Below, in pieces: positions 8,586 through 16,720 of a DNA stretch of 64,000 nucleotides (the stretch's first letter is position 1; each line of letters starts with the position of its first letter). The stretch is from Bin87 sp034421995 (GTDB lineage Bacteria > Chloroflexota > Dehalococcoidia > Lucifugimonadales > UBA3495): NCBI GenBank assembly GCA_034421995.1, contig DAOUJY010000038.1:54551-118550 (forward strand), in the 5' to 3' direction. The position numbers and the translations under genes were made by a program. Below the pieces are notes generated by a model, which worked only from the letters and a program-made list of their open reading frames with translations, was not told where the DNA came from and did not search any database.

Positions 8586-9169
8586 CCGCCAGCGGGGAGA
8601 CCATTCGCACCTTTATTGCGCTGCCTCTGCCAGCGGACTGGACGGAGGCGCTGGGCTACGTCATTTCGGAGTTGCAAAACGCCATGCCCTCGGGAGTGCG
8701 CTGGGTCGATCCTTCCGGTATCCACCTTACGCTGAAATTTCTCGGCCCCACCGCCCCCACCTTGGCGGACAGAATAATCGCGGCGTTGGACCGACAATTC
8801 GACTCTCCAGTTGTCCCGCAATTGACACTGGCCGGGTTGGGAACGTTCCCAACGGGCCGGAACCCCCGGGTTATCTGGGCTGGCGTGTCCGGGGACCCGG
8901 TGACGCTCGACGCACTCCACCGGCGGGTCGAGGACGCGGCCGTTGGCCTGGGTTGGCCTGCGGAGAGGCGTCCCTTCCGTCCGCACCTGACGTTGGGCCG
9001 TGTCCGTGACCGGGTGTCGCCGCGACAACGGCAAGCAATTGCAGACGTAGTCGCTCGCTCGGTCCTCCCGGCCGCCTCCTCATGGCGGCCCGACACCGTC
9101 AGGTTATACCGCAGCGAGTTGACCCCTCGGGGCGCCATTTACACCAGCCTGGGAGACATCAAAATCTGA
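8582..9169 (+). CDS. thpR: RNA 2',3'-cyclic phosphodiesterase
   Basis: A LigT/ThpR-type 2H phosphoesterase, which opens 2',3'-cyclic phosphates at RNA ends. The 195-residue protein has the two diagnostic catalytic motifs: HLTLKFLG (H48, T50) and HLTLGRVR (H135, T137). The N-terminal TIRTFIALPLP is also typical. Its ATG overlaps the stop of the amidohydrolase-Mug fusion (ATGA), and its own TGA overlaps the next ATG (TGATG), so three nucleic-acid-processing genes are translationally coupled. Confidence 0.93.
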   Translation: MTASGETIRTFIALPLPADWTEALGYVISELQNAMPSGVRWVDPSGIHLTLKFLGPTAPTLADRIIAALDRQFDSPVVPQLTLAGLGTFPTGRNPRVIWAGVSGDPVTLDALHRRVEDAAVGLGWPAERRPFRPHLTLGRVRDRVSPRQRQAIADVVARSVLPAASSWRPDTVRLYRSELTPRGAIYTSLGDIKI

Positions 9170-10101
9170 TGGAAACCACCGTTGAGACCACCATCATTCC
9201 GATCCCGCCCTATGACTTTCAGCTAACGGCAGGTCAGCCCAATTACTCCCGGGACCAGCAGTACAAGACCGAGGAGTACACGGACGACACTTATATCCGT
9301 CTCCTCGATTTGGGCGATAAAGTCGCGTTGGCATCGGTGCGGTCCTCCGGGACGGTGGACGACCCCAAACTGTCAGTGACCTTGACGGGGGATGACATCG
9401 ACGACCACGACCGGGCACGCGCGGCCCAGCAATTGACCTGGTTACTGGGCTGCGATCAGGATTTGCGCCCCTTCTACGATTCGGTGTCAGACGACCCGGT
9501 GCTGGCCGAGGTGGTGGCCGGTTTTTACGGTTACCACAACACGCGGACGGCGTCCGTTTATGAGGCTTTGGTTCAGGCCATCATGGGTCAGCAAATCGCC
9601 ACCAACGTAGCAAGAATCATCCGCAATCTTTTGGTTCAACACTACGGGGTGCGCGCCACCATCGCCGGCCGGGAGTGGTACGCCTTTCCTCGCGCTGCGG
9701 GCTTGGCTGTTGCCGAGATAGACGATCTACGTCAACTGAAGCTCAGCATGCGCAAGTCGGAATATATCCAAGGGATTGCCAGGGCCTCGCTGGACGCTCC
9801 CGAGGGTTTGGAGGAGATGCACGACCTGCCCGACGACGAAGTGGTCCGGCAGATGGTAGCCCTGCGGGGGGTGGGCAACTGGACGGCGCAGTGGGTGCTG
9901 GTACGCGCCCTGGCCCGCCCGGACGGATTCCCGGTGGGCGACCTGGCGTTGCGCCGGACCGTGGCTGCCCTGTACTTCGACGGGGCTGAGATCACCGATC
10001 AGGAACTGCTGGATTTCTCGGTTCGCTGGTCGCCGTGGCGTTCCTATGCGACTTCGTACCTCTTCGCCGCGCTGCGCTCCGGTCGGGTCGCCGGGTCTTA
10101 A
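9169..10101 (+). CDS. DNA-3-methyladenine glycosylase II-like (AlkA family)
   Basis: A HhH-GPD base-excision glycosylase that would remove alkylated purines from DNA. The 310-residue protein has an N-terminal AlkA_N-like region with a cluster of Tyr/Asp residues, then VYEALVQAIMGQQIATNVARI, the helix-hairpin-helix LRGVGNWTAQWVLVRALA, and the catalytic Asp (about D258) in FPVGDLALRRTVAALY. There is no C-terminal Fe-S cysteine cluster, which favours AlkA over MutY/Nth. I chose the ATG at 9169, which overlaps the thpR stop; upstream codons of the open frame lie inside thpR. It is the third gene of a coupled operon. Confidence 0.88.
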   Translation: METTVETTIIPIPPYDFQLTAGQPNYSRDQQYKTEEYTDDTYIRLLDLGDKVALASVRSSGTVDDPKLSVTLTGDDIDDHDRARAAQQLTWLLGCDQDLRPFYDSVSDDPVLAEVVAGFYGYHNTRTASVYEALVQAIMGQQIATNVARIIRNLLVQHYGVRATIAGREWYAFPRAAGLAVAEIDDLRQLKLSMRKSEYIQGIARASLDAPEGLEEMHDLPDDEVVRQMVALRGVGNWTAQWVLVRALARPDGFPVGDLALRRTVAALYFDGAEITDQELLDFSVRWSPWRSYATSYLFAALRSGRVAGS

Positions 10102-10102
10102 T

Positions 10103-10180
10103 CGTCATTCCCGCGCACGCGGGAATCCAGAACTCCTTGTTTGCACGGGCTTCTGGATTCCTGCTTTCGCAGGAATGACG
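10103..10180. repeat. REP-like inverted repeat, copy 1
   Basis: The segment begins cgtcattcccgcg and ends caggaatgacg, so the ends are mutual inverted repeats, and each half carries a small internal palindrome (tcccgcgcacgcggga; tcctgctttcgcagga). It lies between the AlkA-like gene and ffh, two convergent 3' ends, where it could also stop transcription or protect mRNA ends. Related copies occur near 11544, 31456, 32320, 40116, 46419 and 63655. Confidence 0.8.
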
Positions 10181-10202
10181 GATTAACTCGGAGGGAAGTA
10201 GT

Positions 10203-11528
10203 TCACCGCAACATTCGCATCAGACCCTTGGGGTTGTTGGAGAACTGACGCATCAGCCGTTGAGTCTGCTTGAATTGGTTGAGAACCCGGTTGACGTCGG
10301 ATGGGTTGGTGCCGCTGCCCAGGGCGATGCGCCGACGCCGGCTGCCCTTGATGATTTCGGGGCGCTCCCGCTCTTGCATCGTCATGGAGCGGATGATGGC
10401 CTCGGTTTTCTTCAGCTCCGACTCGTCCAGCTGCTCCTGCATCTTCTTGGTCTGCCGGCCCATGCCGGGCATCATCTCCAGGACCGAGGCCAGGCCGCCC
10501 ATCTTCTTGACTCCCTGAATCTGTTCGAGAAAGTCGTCCAGGGTGAAGCTGGCCGTGCGCATTTTGCGTTCCAGCTCCTTGGCCTTCTGTTCGTCCACCA
10601 TGTCCTGGGCGCGCTCGATCAGCGTGAGCACGTCGCCCATCGCCAGTATCCGGGACGCCATGCGGTCGGGATGGAAGGGTTCCAGGGCGTCGCTGCGCTC
10701 CCCGGTGCCCACAAACTTGATGGGGACGCTGGTGACCTTGGTTATGGAAAGCGCGGCCCCACCGCGGGCGTCACCGTCCATCTTGGACAGCACCAAGCCA
10801 TCCAGGCCGACCCGCTGGTGAAACTCCTGAGCGGCGTTCACGGCGTCCTGACCGGTCATGGCATCCACCACCAGCAGCGTCTGGTGGGGCGACACGGCTC
10901 GCTTCACATCTTCCAGTTCCGCCATTAACTCGTCGTCGATGTGGAGGCGTCCCCCGGTGTCAACGATGGCCCAGGTGTGTGCCAACTCGGTAGCCCGGAG
11001 CACGCCGGCGGCGGCGACTTTGGCCGGGGTGGAAGACTTGGGATCTTCGGAGTACACTTGGATGTCCAGCTGTTTGCCCAGGGTTTGCAATTGGGAGATG
11101 GCCGCCGGCCGGCGGAGGTCCGCGGCAATCAGCATGGCGCTGTGCTGCTGACGCTTCATTTGCAGCGCGAGCTTGGCAGCCGTGGTGGTTTTGCCGGAAC
11201 CCTGCAAGCCCACCAGCATCAGGACGGAAGGAAGCTGGCTGGCGGGGGTGAGGCGATGGTCGCCGGCGCTGAGGATGTTGGTCAACTCCTCATGGACGAT
11301 TTTCACCACCTGCTGCCCCGGCGACAGGCTCTCCATCACCTCCCCGCCCAGCGAACGCTCTTTGACTGTGGCCACGAACTCACGGGCCACGCGGAAGTTG
11401 ACGTCCGCTTCCAGCAATGATCGGCGCACCTGTCCCAGGGCGTCGTCGATGTCTTTCTCGGTTAATCGACCCCGGCCCTGTAAACGGTTGAATATTCCAG
11501 TGAGGCGGTCCGTAAGATTTTCAAACAT
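10203..11528 (-). CDS. ffh: Signal recognition particle protein Ffh (SRP54)
   Basis: Ffh is the GTPase that binds signal sequences and SRP RNA and delivers ribosomes to the membrane. The 441-residue product has the NG domain (GLQGSGKTTTAAKLA P-loop, RRPAAISQL, the switch segment DTGGRLHIDDEL with Gly where Ala is common, KMDGDARGGAAL, FVGTGE) followed by the Met-rich M domain (KKMGGLASVLEMMPGMG, SMTMQERERPEIIKGSRRRRIALGSG). It starts at the ATG at 11528. Its RNA partner appears at the right edge of this window. Confidence 0.97.
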   Translation of the reverse strand: MFENLTDRLTGIFNRLQGRGRLTEKDIDDALGQVRRSLLEADVNFRVAREFVATVKERSLGGEVMESLSPGQQVVKIVHEELTNILSAGDHRLTPASQLPSVLMLVGLQGSGKTTTAAKLALQMKRQQHSAMLIAADLRRPAAISQLQTLGKQLDIQVYSEDPKSSTPAKVAAAGVLRATELAHTWAIVDTGGRLHIDDELMAELEDVKRAVSPHQTLLVVDAMTGQDAVNAAQEFHQRVGLDGLVLSKMDGDARGGAALSITKVTSVPIKFVGTGERSDALEPFHPDRMASRILAMGDVLTLIERAQDMVDEQKAKELERKMRTASFTLDDFLEQIQGVKKMGGLASVLEMMPGMGRQTKKMQEQLDESELKKTEAIIRSMTMQERERPEIIKGSRRRRIALGSGTNPSDVNRVLNQFKQTQRLMRQFSNNPKGLMRMLR

Positions 11529-11543
11529 AGTAGATCCTTGACG

Positions 11544-11597
11544 TTCTGGATTCCGGCTTTCGCCGGAATGACGGAGGTAGGCCGGAATGACGGATGT
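11544..11597. repeat. REP-like repeat, copy 2 (partial)
   Basis: A half-element, ctggattccggctttcgcc followed by ggaatgacgg, then a second truncated gccggaatgacgg. It lies between the ffh start and the end of the ABC-2 permease gene, both on the minus strand, so it could also contribute to termination of the exporter transcript. Confidence 0.75.
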
Positions 11598-11645
11598 ATG
11601 GCGGGAGTGTTGGACGTGTTGTGGGAATGTTGGACGTGTTCTTGC

Positions 11646-12746
11646 CTATTCCCAACGGAAAGTGCGGTTGGCGATGACAAAGGCTACCACAAGCCAGACC
11701 GCCAGACCCAGCAGGTTCGGCCATTGCATCCAAATGGTGTCGCCCTGCACGGTTATGCCGCGTATCGCCTCGACCAGGTAGGTGAGGGGCAGGAAGTCGG
11801 TAATCCGCTGCAAAATCTGAGGCAAGACCTCTCGCGAGAAAAAAACGCCGGACAGAAACATCATGGGCAGAGATACGATGTTGGCCAGCGGCGCGGCCTG
11901 CTGCTCCGTGCGCGCCCACCCCGACACGGCGAACCCCAGGGCCAGGAACACCGCGCCGCCCAGTCCGGCGGCCAACAACACCGCGAAGAAGTTTCCGGCG
12001 AACTCGGCGCCGAACAGCAGCACCGCCACGGCCGCCAGTATCACAGTTTGCAGCACCACCACGATGAGGCGGGTGATCACTTGGGCGATAAGCAGGGTAT
12101 TCGGGTTCAGCGGGGTTGCCAGCAGTCGCCGCAGCACCCCCTCGCGTTTCATGGTTACGAAGCTGAACGCGACGCTGAACAGGCCCAACTGCATGATCGC
12201 CATGCCGATTACGCCGGGCATCAGGAAGTCGATGTATCCCAGATTCCGAGCTTCTACCGCCTCACTTTGCAGCGTAACCAATCGGTCAGCGCCGCTGATG
12301 GCGAAGTTCATGTCGTCGATGCCGGCCTGGACGATACTCAGCCCGACCTGGGATTCGCCGGGCCGGCCGTCGTGGTAGAGGGCCTGGATTGTAGCCGGCT
12401 GCCAGAGTGCGTCCTGTTCCGTTACGACCGGACCAAAGTTTTCTGGGATGATGATTACCAGGTCACGTTGACCCTCGGACAGGGCTGCCCGCTCGCCCGC
12501 TCCGCTTCCGCTGCTGACGCGGAGCGCGTCAATAGCTTCGGCTTCAGCGATGAACCGGGCTGATGCCTCGTTTTGCGCGTAGTCCACGATGCCCAGGTCC
12601 ACCTTGCCCAGTTCGCCGAAGTTGAGCAGGCCAAAAATCACCATGATGACCAGAGGGAGGAAAAAGGTCCAGAACAACGCCGCGCGGTCCCGCGACCACA
12701 TCTTGATGGTCGTCCAGGTCAGGTAGATGGTCGGTCGGGTCAGCAA
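11646..12746 (-). CDS. ABC-2 type transporter permease
   Basis: A 366-residue membrane subunit of an ABC exporter. It has one N-terminal membrane segment (about 24-42, FWTFFLPLVIMVIFGLL), a soluble extracytoplasmic region of about 130 residues, then five to six hydrophobic helices in the C-terminal half including GVIGMAIMQLGLFSVAFSFV and ILAAVAVLLFGAEF. This is the ABC2_membrane_3 layout of drug, lipid or polymer exporters. It starts with TTG at 12746, one base after the ATPase stop, with GGGAG 7 bp upstream inside the ATPase gene, so the pair is translationally coupled. The substrate cannot be read from the sequence. Confidence 0.85.
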   Translation of the reverse strand: MLTRPTIYLTWTTIKMWSRDRAALFWTFFLPLVIMVIFGLLNFGELGKVDLGIVDYAQNEASARFIAEAEAIDALRVSSGSGAGERAALSEGQRDLVIIIPENFGPVVTEQDALWQPATIQALYHDGRPGESQVGLSIVQAGIDDMNFAISGADRLVTLQSEAVEARNLGYIDFLMPGVIGMAIMQLGLFSVAFSFVTMKREGVLRRLLATPLNPNTLLIAQVITRLIVVVLQTVILAAVAVLLFGAEFAGNFFAVLLAAGLGGAVFLALGFAVSGWARTEQQAAPLANIVSLPMMFLSGVFFSREVLPQILQRITDFLPLTYLVEAIRGITVQGDTIWMQWPNLLGLAVWLVVAFVIANRTFRWE

Positions 12747-12747
12747 C

Positions 12748-13542
12748 CTAAAACTCCCGCAGCGACCGGCCGGTCAGATCCAGAAACACGTCCTCCAGGG
12801 TCGCCAGCCGAACTTCATGCTCTCGCTCGAAGCCTCTGGCGATGAGGTCGTCGATCAACTCTCCGGGCGGGGCCATGGCGATGATGCGCCCGCCGTCCAT
12901 CACCGCCACGCGGTCGCACAATTCTTCGGCCTCTTCCATGTAGTGCGTGGTGAGCATCACAGTGCGGCCTTCCGCCTTCCAATCCAGGGTCAAGTCCCAG
13001 ATGCGTCTTCGCGCCTGGGGGTCAAGCCCGGTGGTCGGCTCGTCCAGGAATATCACGTCCGGATTATTGACCAGGGAGGCGGCGATGGCAAAACGCTGTT
13101 TCTGGCCGCCCGAAAGAGTGCGGAACGACGCGGACCGTCGCTGGGCCAGGTCAACGGCTTCTAGCAAGGGTTCCGGGTCCACTGAAACCCCATAGATGCT
13201 GCCCAGCATCTTGAGCAGTTCCGCCAGGCGAAGGTGCTCGAAAAACGCGCTGCTCTGCAACTGCACGCCGATATGCTGTTTCACTGCCTTGGGGTTCTTG
13301 CCCACGTCGATCCCGTCCACGGTGGCCCGCCCGCTGTCGGCCGCTCGCATCCCTTCGATAATTTCGACCGTGGTAGTTTTCCCCGAACCGTTGGGGCCCA
13401 GCAGCGCGAACACCTCGCCGCGCTCCACGCTGAACGAAACGCCATCGACCGCCTGTATGTCGCCATAGCGCTTCCGTAGATCCTCTACGACTATTATGGA
13501 GGCGTTTCCCTCCTTCGCTGTTCGATTCTCTGCCGTTGTCAT
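12748..13542 (-). CDS. ABC transporter ATP-binding protein
   Basis: ATPase partner of the adjacent ABC-2 permease. The 264-residue protein carries Walker A GPNGSGKTT, Q-loop VQLQSSAFF, signature LSGGQKQRFAIA, Walker B VIFLDEPTTGLD and switch His in LTTHYMEEAE, the pattern of CcmA/DrrA-type exporters. I chose the ATG at 13542; sequence further upstream is in frame but falls in the promoter region shared with sbcC. The C-terminus (EVRLATLEDVFLDLTGRSL) is the usual regulatory end of this family. Confidence 0.92.
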   Translation of the reverse strand: MTTAENRTAKEGNASIIVVEDLRKRYGDIQAVDGVSFSVERGEVFALLGPNGSGKTTTVEIIEGMRAADSGRATVDGIDVGKNPKAVKQHIGVQLQSSAFFEHLRLAELLKMLGSIYGVSVDPEPLLEAVDLAQRRSASFRTLSGGQKQRFAIAASLVNNPDVIFLDEPTTGLDPQARRRIWDLTLDWKAEGRTVMLTTHYMEEAEELCDRVAVMDGGRIIAMAPPGELIDDLIARGFEREHEVRLATLEDVFLDLTGRSLREF

Positions 13543-13560
13543 ATCGCAAGTTCCGGGAAA

Positions 13561-13624
13561 ATTATACCACCAGCCATGACCGGTTCCGGGGGCCGGCGTT
13601 ACCCGGCCCCCGGAATGATACAAT
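13561..13624. promoter_or_regulatory. Divergent promoters around a 32-bp GC-rich palindrome
   Basis: A perfect 13-bp inverted repeat (ttccgggggccgg, 6-base loop, ccggcccccggaa) occupies 13584-13615. On the minus side TATAAT (13566-13561) is separated from it by exactly 17 bp, so the palindrome starts where the -35 of the ABC exporter promoter would be. On the plus side TACAAT (13619-13624) follows 3 bp after it, only 10 bp before the sbcC ATG, so the sbcC transcript could be nearly leaderless. The palindrome could be a shared operator. Confidence 0.45.
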
Positions 13625-13634
13625 CGGCCTTGCG

Positions 13635-16211
13635 ATGATCCCCCTGAAATTGACCGTCCGCAACTTTCTCTGCTACCGGGACGACGTAGCGCCGCTGGAC
13701 CTGCGGGGCATACACGTCGCCTGCCTTTGCGGCGCCAACGGGCACGGCAAGTCGGCGCTGCTGGACGCCATGACCTGGTGCTTATGGGGGCAGGCGCGCA
13801 CTGGCAGCCAGAACTACAACGACTTGATTGCTTACGGCGAGACTGAGTGCCGCGTCGAGCTGGATTTCCTGGCCCGGGGCCAAACCTGCCGGGTCATCCG
13901 CCGTCGCCGGGCTTCCGGCCAGGGGCGCACCGAGGTGGACCTGTTCATCGTCGATGACGGCGATGCGGCCCGGCCGGTGACCGGCAACAGCGTCCGGGAA
14001 ACCAACGCCGCGATACAGCGCCTGGTCGGAATGGACTACAACACCTTCGTCAACACGGCGTTTCTGTTGCAGGGGCGCTCCGACGAATTCACCCGCAAGA
14101 ACCCGTCCGACCGCAAAACCGTCCTGTCATCCGTCCTGGGATTGGAACTCTACGAGCTTTGGCAAACCGCCGCCCGCAATCAACGCGATCAGTGGCAGGA
14201 CAGCATAACTCGCACCGACGGGGCATTGTCGCAAAGCAAAAGCGCCCTGGACGCCGTCGCCGACCCGACCGATGAACTCGCCGCCGTCGCCAAAAGGCTG
14301 ACCGCTTTGGCGGCCGATCTGGACACGGCATCCGCCGATGTGGATCGTCACCGCGCCGCCGTGGCCGAATTGCGCCGCAAGCGGGATGAACTGGTTGCCG
14401 CCGAGCGGCGGATCGCATCGTTGACCAAAGATATAGAGCAAGCTGAAGTTGTCGCCAATGCCATCGTGGAACGAATCGCCAACACCCAAGCCCTGTCGGA
14501 AAGAAGCGAAGAAATCCGCGCCGGCGCGCTGGAGATGGAGCAGGTCCACGCGGAACTTAATCGCCTGGAGGAAGCCCGTAGCGAGTATGACCGGCTCAGC
14601 AACCACCGCAGCGCTCTACAAGCGGGCATCGACCGCGAACGGGCTGCGCTCTCCGCCGAACTGGATCAATTGAAGCGGCGCGTCACTGATGAGATCGAAC
14701 CCCAAGCCGCTCCCGCCCAGGAAATCGCCCGTCAAATATCGGAATTGGCCGGAGCGGAACAGTCCCTGTTGAATGACCAAAACATCCTCGAAGGGGAGAC
14801 CGCTGCCGTCGCCGCTTCGCGGGGAGAGATCACCCTGCAAGAAGCGGAACTCGCCCGCTGCGTCAGTGAAGGCAAGGAACTGCGCGCGAAACAGACGGAA
14901 ATGTCCGCCGCCGGCGGACCTGACGCAATCTGTCCGCTCTGCCGCGCTCCCCTCAGCGAGGATGCTTGCGACAACATCAGCCAATGGTACGAAACGGAAA
15001 TCCAGGCCAAGCTGCGGTTGCACGGTGAAATCAAGCAAGCCTTGACTGACCTTGCCAGTCGGCGCGACCAACTGACTGCCAGCACGGAAAACAAACGCAA
15101 GCGCCTGGCGGAGCGACAGCGTCAAATCCAGCAGGAGCAGGGACGCCTGGAGCAGGAGCAGCGCCAGAGGGATGACGCCCGAAAACAATTGCTGGTTTTG
15201 CGGCCTCGACTGGAAAAGTTGCAAGTGTCGCTGGAGACCGATGATTACGCAGCGGAGGAACGCGCCGAAATCGCCCAAATCGATCTGCAAATCGCGGCTC
15301 TCAGTTACGATGACGCGGCCCGCGAAGAGGCGTACCGCGAGGCGCAATCGTTGCAGCATTGGGACATTGAGCAGCGCGAGTTGAACAGCGCCCTTTCGCG
15401 GTTGACCGACGACGAGAACGAACTACGCCGGAACCGAGAGCAAGTTGATCGTTGGGAAAAAGAAATGCGGACCGTCGAAACCGCCCGAGCGGCCGATGTC
15501 GCCGCGTTAGCCAGCCTGCCAGCATTTGAACGGGAACTTGGTTGCGCGGAGGCACGGGTGCAGCAACTGTCCGCCGAACGCGACGAACTGCTGGCCCGGC
15601 AGGGACGATTGCAGGGCGATGCGGAGCGCCGGAGTGCCCTTTCCCAAGAGCTGAACTCATTGCAGCGTCTTCGCAACGACGCGCTGCTCGAGCAATCGAT
15701 TTACGCCGATCTGTTCGCCGCCTTTGGTCGCAGCGGCGTCCCCGCCATGCTCATCGACGCCGCCGTCCCACGCATCGAAGCCGAGGCCAATCACCTGCTG
15801 GGTCGAATGACGGACAATCGGCTGGCCTTGAAACTGGAAACGCAGCGAGACCGACGGGACGGAGGGGTGGCCGAGACGCTGGACATCCTGATCAGCGACG
15901 AACTTGGCGCGCGCAGTTACGACCTGTTCAGCGGCGGCGAGGCCTTCCGCATCAACCTGGCCCTGAGGATTGCGCTGTCCAAAGTCCTGGCGCAACGGAT
16001 GGGATTACCGCTACCCACGCTCTTCATCGACGAAGGATTTGGCACCCAGGACGCTGCCGGGCGGGAGCGCATCGTTGATGCCATCGCCTCCATACAGGAC
16101 GACTTCGAGAAAATCATCGTCATCACGCACCTGGAGGAACTCAAAGACCTTTTCCCGGTGCGTATCGAGGTAATGAAAACCGCCACCGGTTCCCAATTCT
16201 GGCTCAGCTAA
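13635..16211 (+). CDS. sbcC: SbcC/Rad50-type SMC-like ATPase
   Basis: SbcC/Rad50 forms the ATPase and coiled-coil arm of the Mre11-Rad50-type nuclease that processes DNA ends and hairpins. The 858-residue protein has a Walker A in LCGANGHGKSALLDAMTW near the N-terminus, long charged coiled coils, a zinc-hook CPLC (C433, C436) at the middle, then a second coil and the C-terminal half-site with SGGEAFRINLALRIALS and Walker B LPTLFIDEGFGTQD. The ATG at 13635 sits about 10 bp after a -10 box; upstream in-frame codons overlap the divergent promoter. No SbcD (Mre11) gene is adjacent, so the nuclease subunit must lie elsewhere. Confidence 0.9.
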   Translation: MIPLKLTVRNFLCYRDDVAPLDLRGIHVACLCGANGHGKSALLDAMTWCLWGQARTGSQNYNDLIAYGETECRVELDFLARGQTCRVIRRRRASGQGRTEVDLFIVDDGDAARPVTGNSVRETNAAIQRLVGMDYNTFVNTAFLLQGRSDEFTRKNPSDRKTVLSSVLGLELYELWQTAARNQRDQWQDSITRTDGALSQSKSALDAVADPTDELAAVAKRLTALAADLDTASADVDRHRAAVAELRRKRDELVAAERRIASLTKDIEQAEVVANAIVERIANTQALSERSEEIRAGALEMEQVHAELNRLEEARSEYDRLSNHRSALQAGIDRERAALSAELDQLKRRVTDEIEPQAAPAQEIARQISELAGAEQSLLNDQNILEGETAAVAASRGEITLQEAELARCVSEGKELRAKQTEMSAAGGPDAICPLCRAPLSEDACDNISQWYETEIQAKLRLHGEIKQALTDLASRRDQLTASTENKRKRLAERQRQIQQEQGRLEQEQRQRDDARKQLLVLRPRLEKLQVSLETDDYAAEERAEIAQIDLQIAALSYDDAAREEAYREAQSLQHWDIEQRELNSALSRLTDDENELRRNREQVDRWEKEMRTVETARAADVAALASLPAFERELGCAEARVQQLSAERDELLARQGRLQGDAERRSALSQELNSLQRLRNDALLEQSIYADLFAAFGRSGVPAMLIDAAVPRIEAEANHLLGRMTDNRLALKLETQRDRRDGGVAETLDILISDELGARSYDLFSGGEAFRINLALRIALSKVLAQRMGLPLPTLFIDEGFGTQDAAGRERIVDAIASIQDDFEKIIVITHLEELKDLFPVRIEVMKTATGSQFWLS

Positions 16212-16264
16212 CCCTATCCGCCCTATCCTCACCCCGCCCATCGATGCAGCAAGGAGATCCCAAC

Positions 16265-16684
16265 ATGCTGACCGAAGCCCAACGCCAATTCCTTTCCGAA
16301 AACCACAATGCCGCCGTGACCAGTTTTCGCCGCAACGGCGCTGCGCAAATGAGCATCGTCACCTGCGGACTATATGGCGACGGCGTGGCGTTCACCACCA
16401 CCGTCCACCGTGCCAAGTTGCGGAACCTGCGGCGCGACCCCCGTTGCACCATCCTGGTTGGAACCGAAAATTGGCGCGATTTCCTGGTTTTGGAAGGGGA
16501 AGCCCGGTTGGTGGGCGTGGAAAACTCCTCCGCGGACGAATACCGGGAAACCCTGCGGGACGTGTTCCGCACCGCCGCCGGCCAGGAGCATCCCGACTGG
16601 CCCGAGTACGACCAGGCCATGGTGGACGACCGGCGTTACGCCGTTATCGTGACGCCGACGAACATTTACGGGCGCACCGGCTGA
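16265..16684 (+). CDS. PPOX-class (pyridoxamine 5'-phosphate oxidase-like) protein
   Basis: A 139-residue split-barrel flavoprotein of the pyridoxamine-phosphate-oxidase superfamily; the short length and FLSENHNAAVTSFRRNGAAQ start match the F420- or FMN-dependent PPOX group. The core VAFTTTVHRAKLRNLRRDP and FLVLEGEARLVG strands are typical. Start choice: the ATG at 16265 is preceded by AAGGAG (gcaaggagatcccaac), whereas an upstream in-frame ATG lacks a ribosome site. It reads in the same direction as sbcC, about 50 bp after it. The cofactor cannot be decided by eye, but the nearby luciferase-like enzymes suggest an organism rich in flavin/F420 chemistry. Confidence 0.8.
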   Translation: MLTEAQRQFLSENHNAAVTSFRRNGAAQMSIVTCGLYGDGVAFTTTVHRAKLRNLRRDPRCTILVGTENWRDFLVLEGEARLVGVENSSADEYRETLRDVFRTAAGQEHPDWPEYDQAMVDDRRYAVIVTPTNIYGRTG

Positions 16685-16720
16685 CCGCTGCGCCCGAGGC
16701 AAAGCTTGATGCGACTGGGA

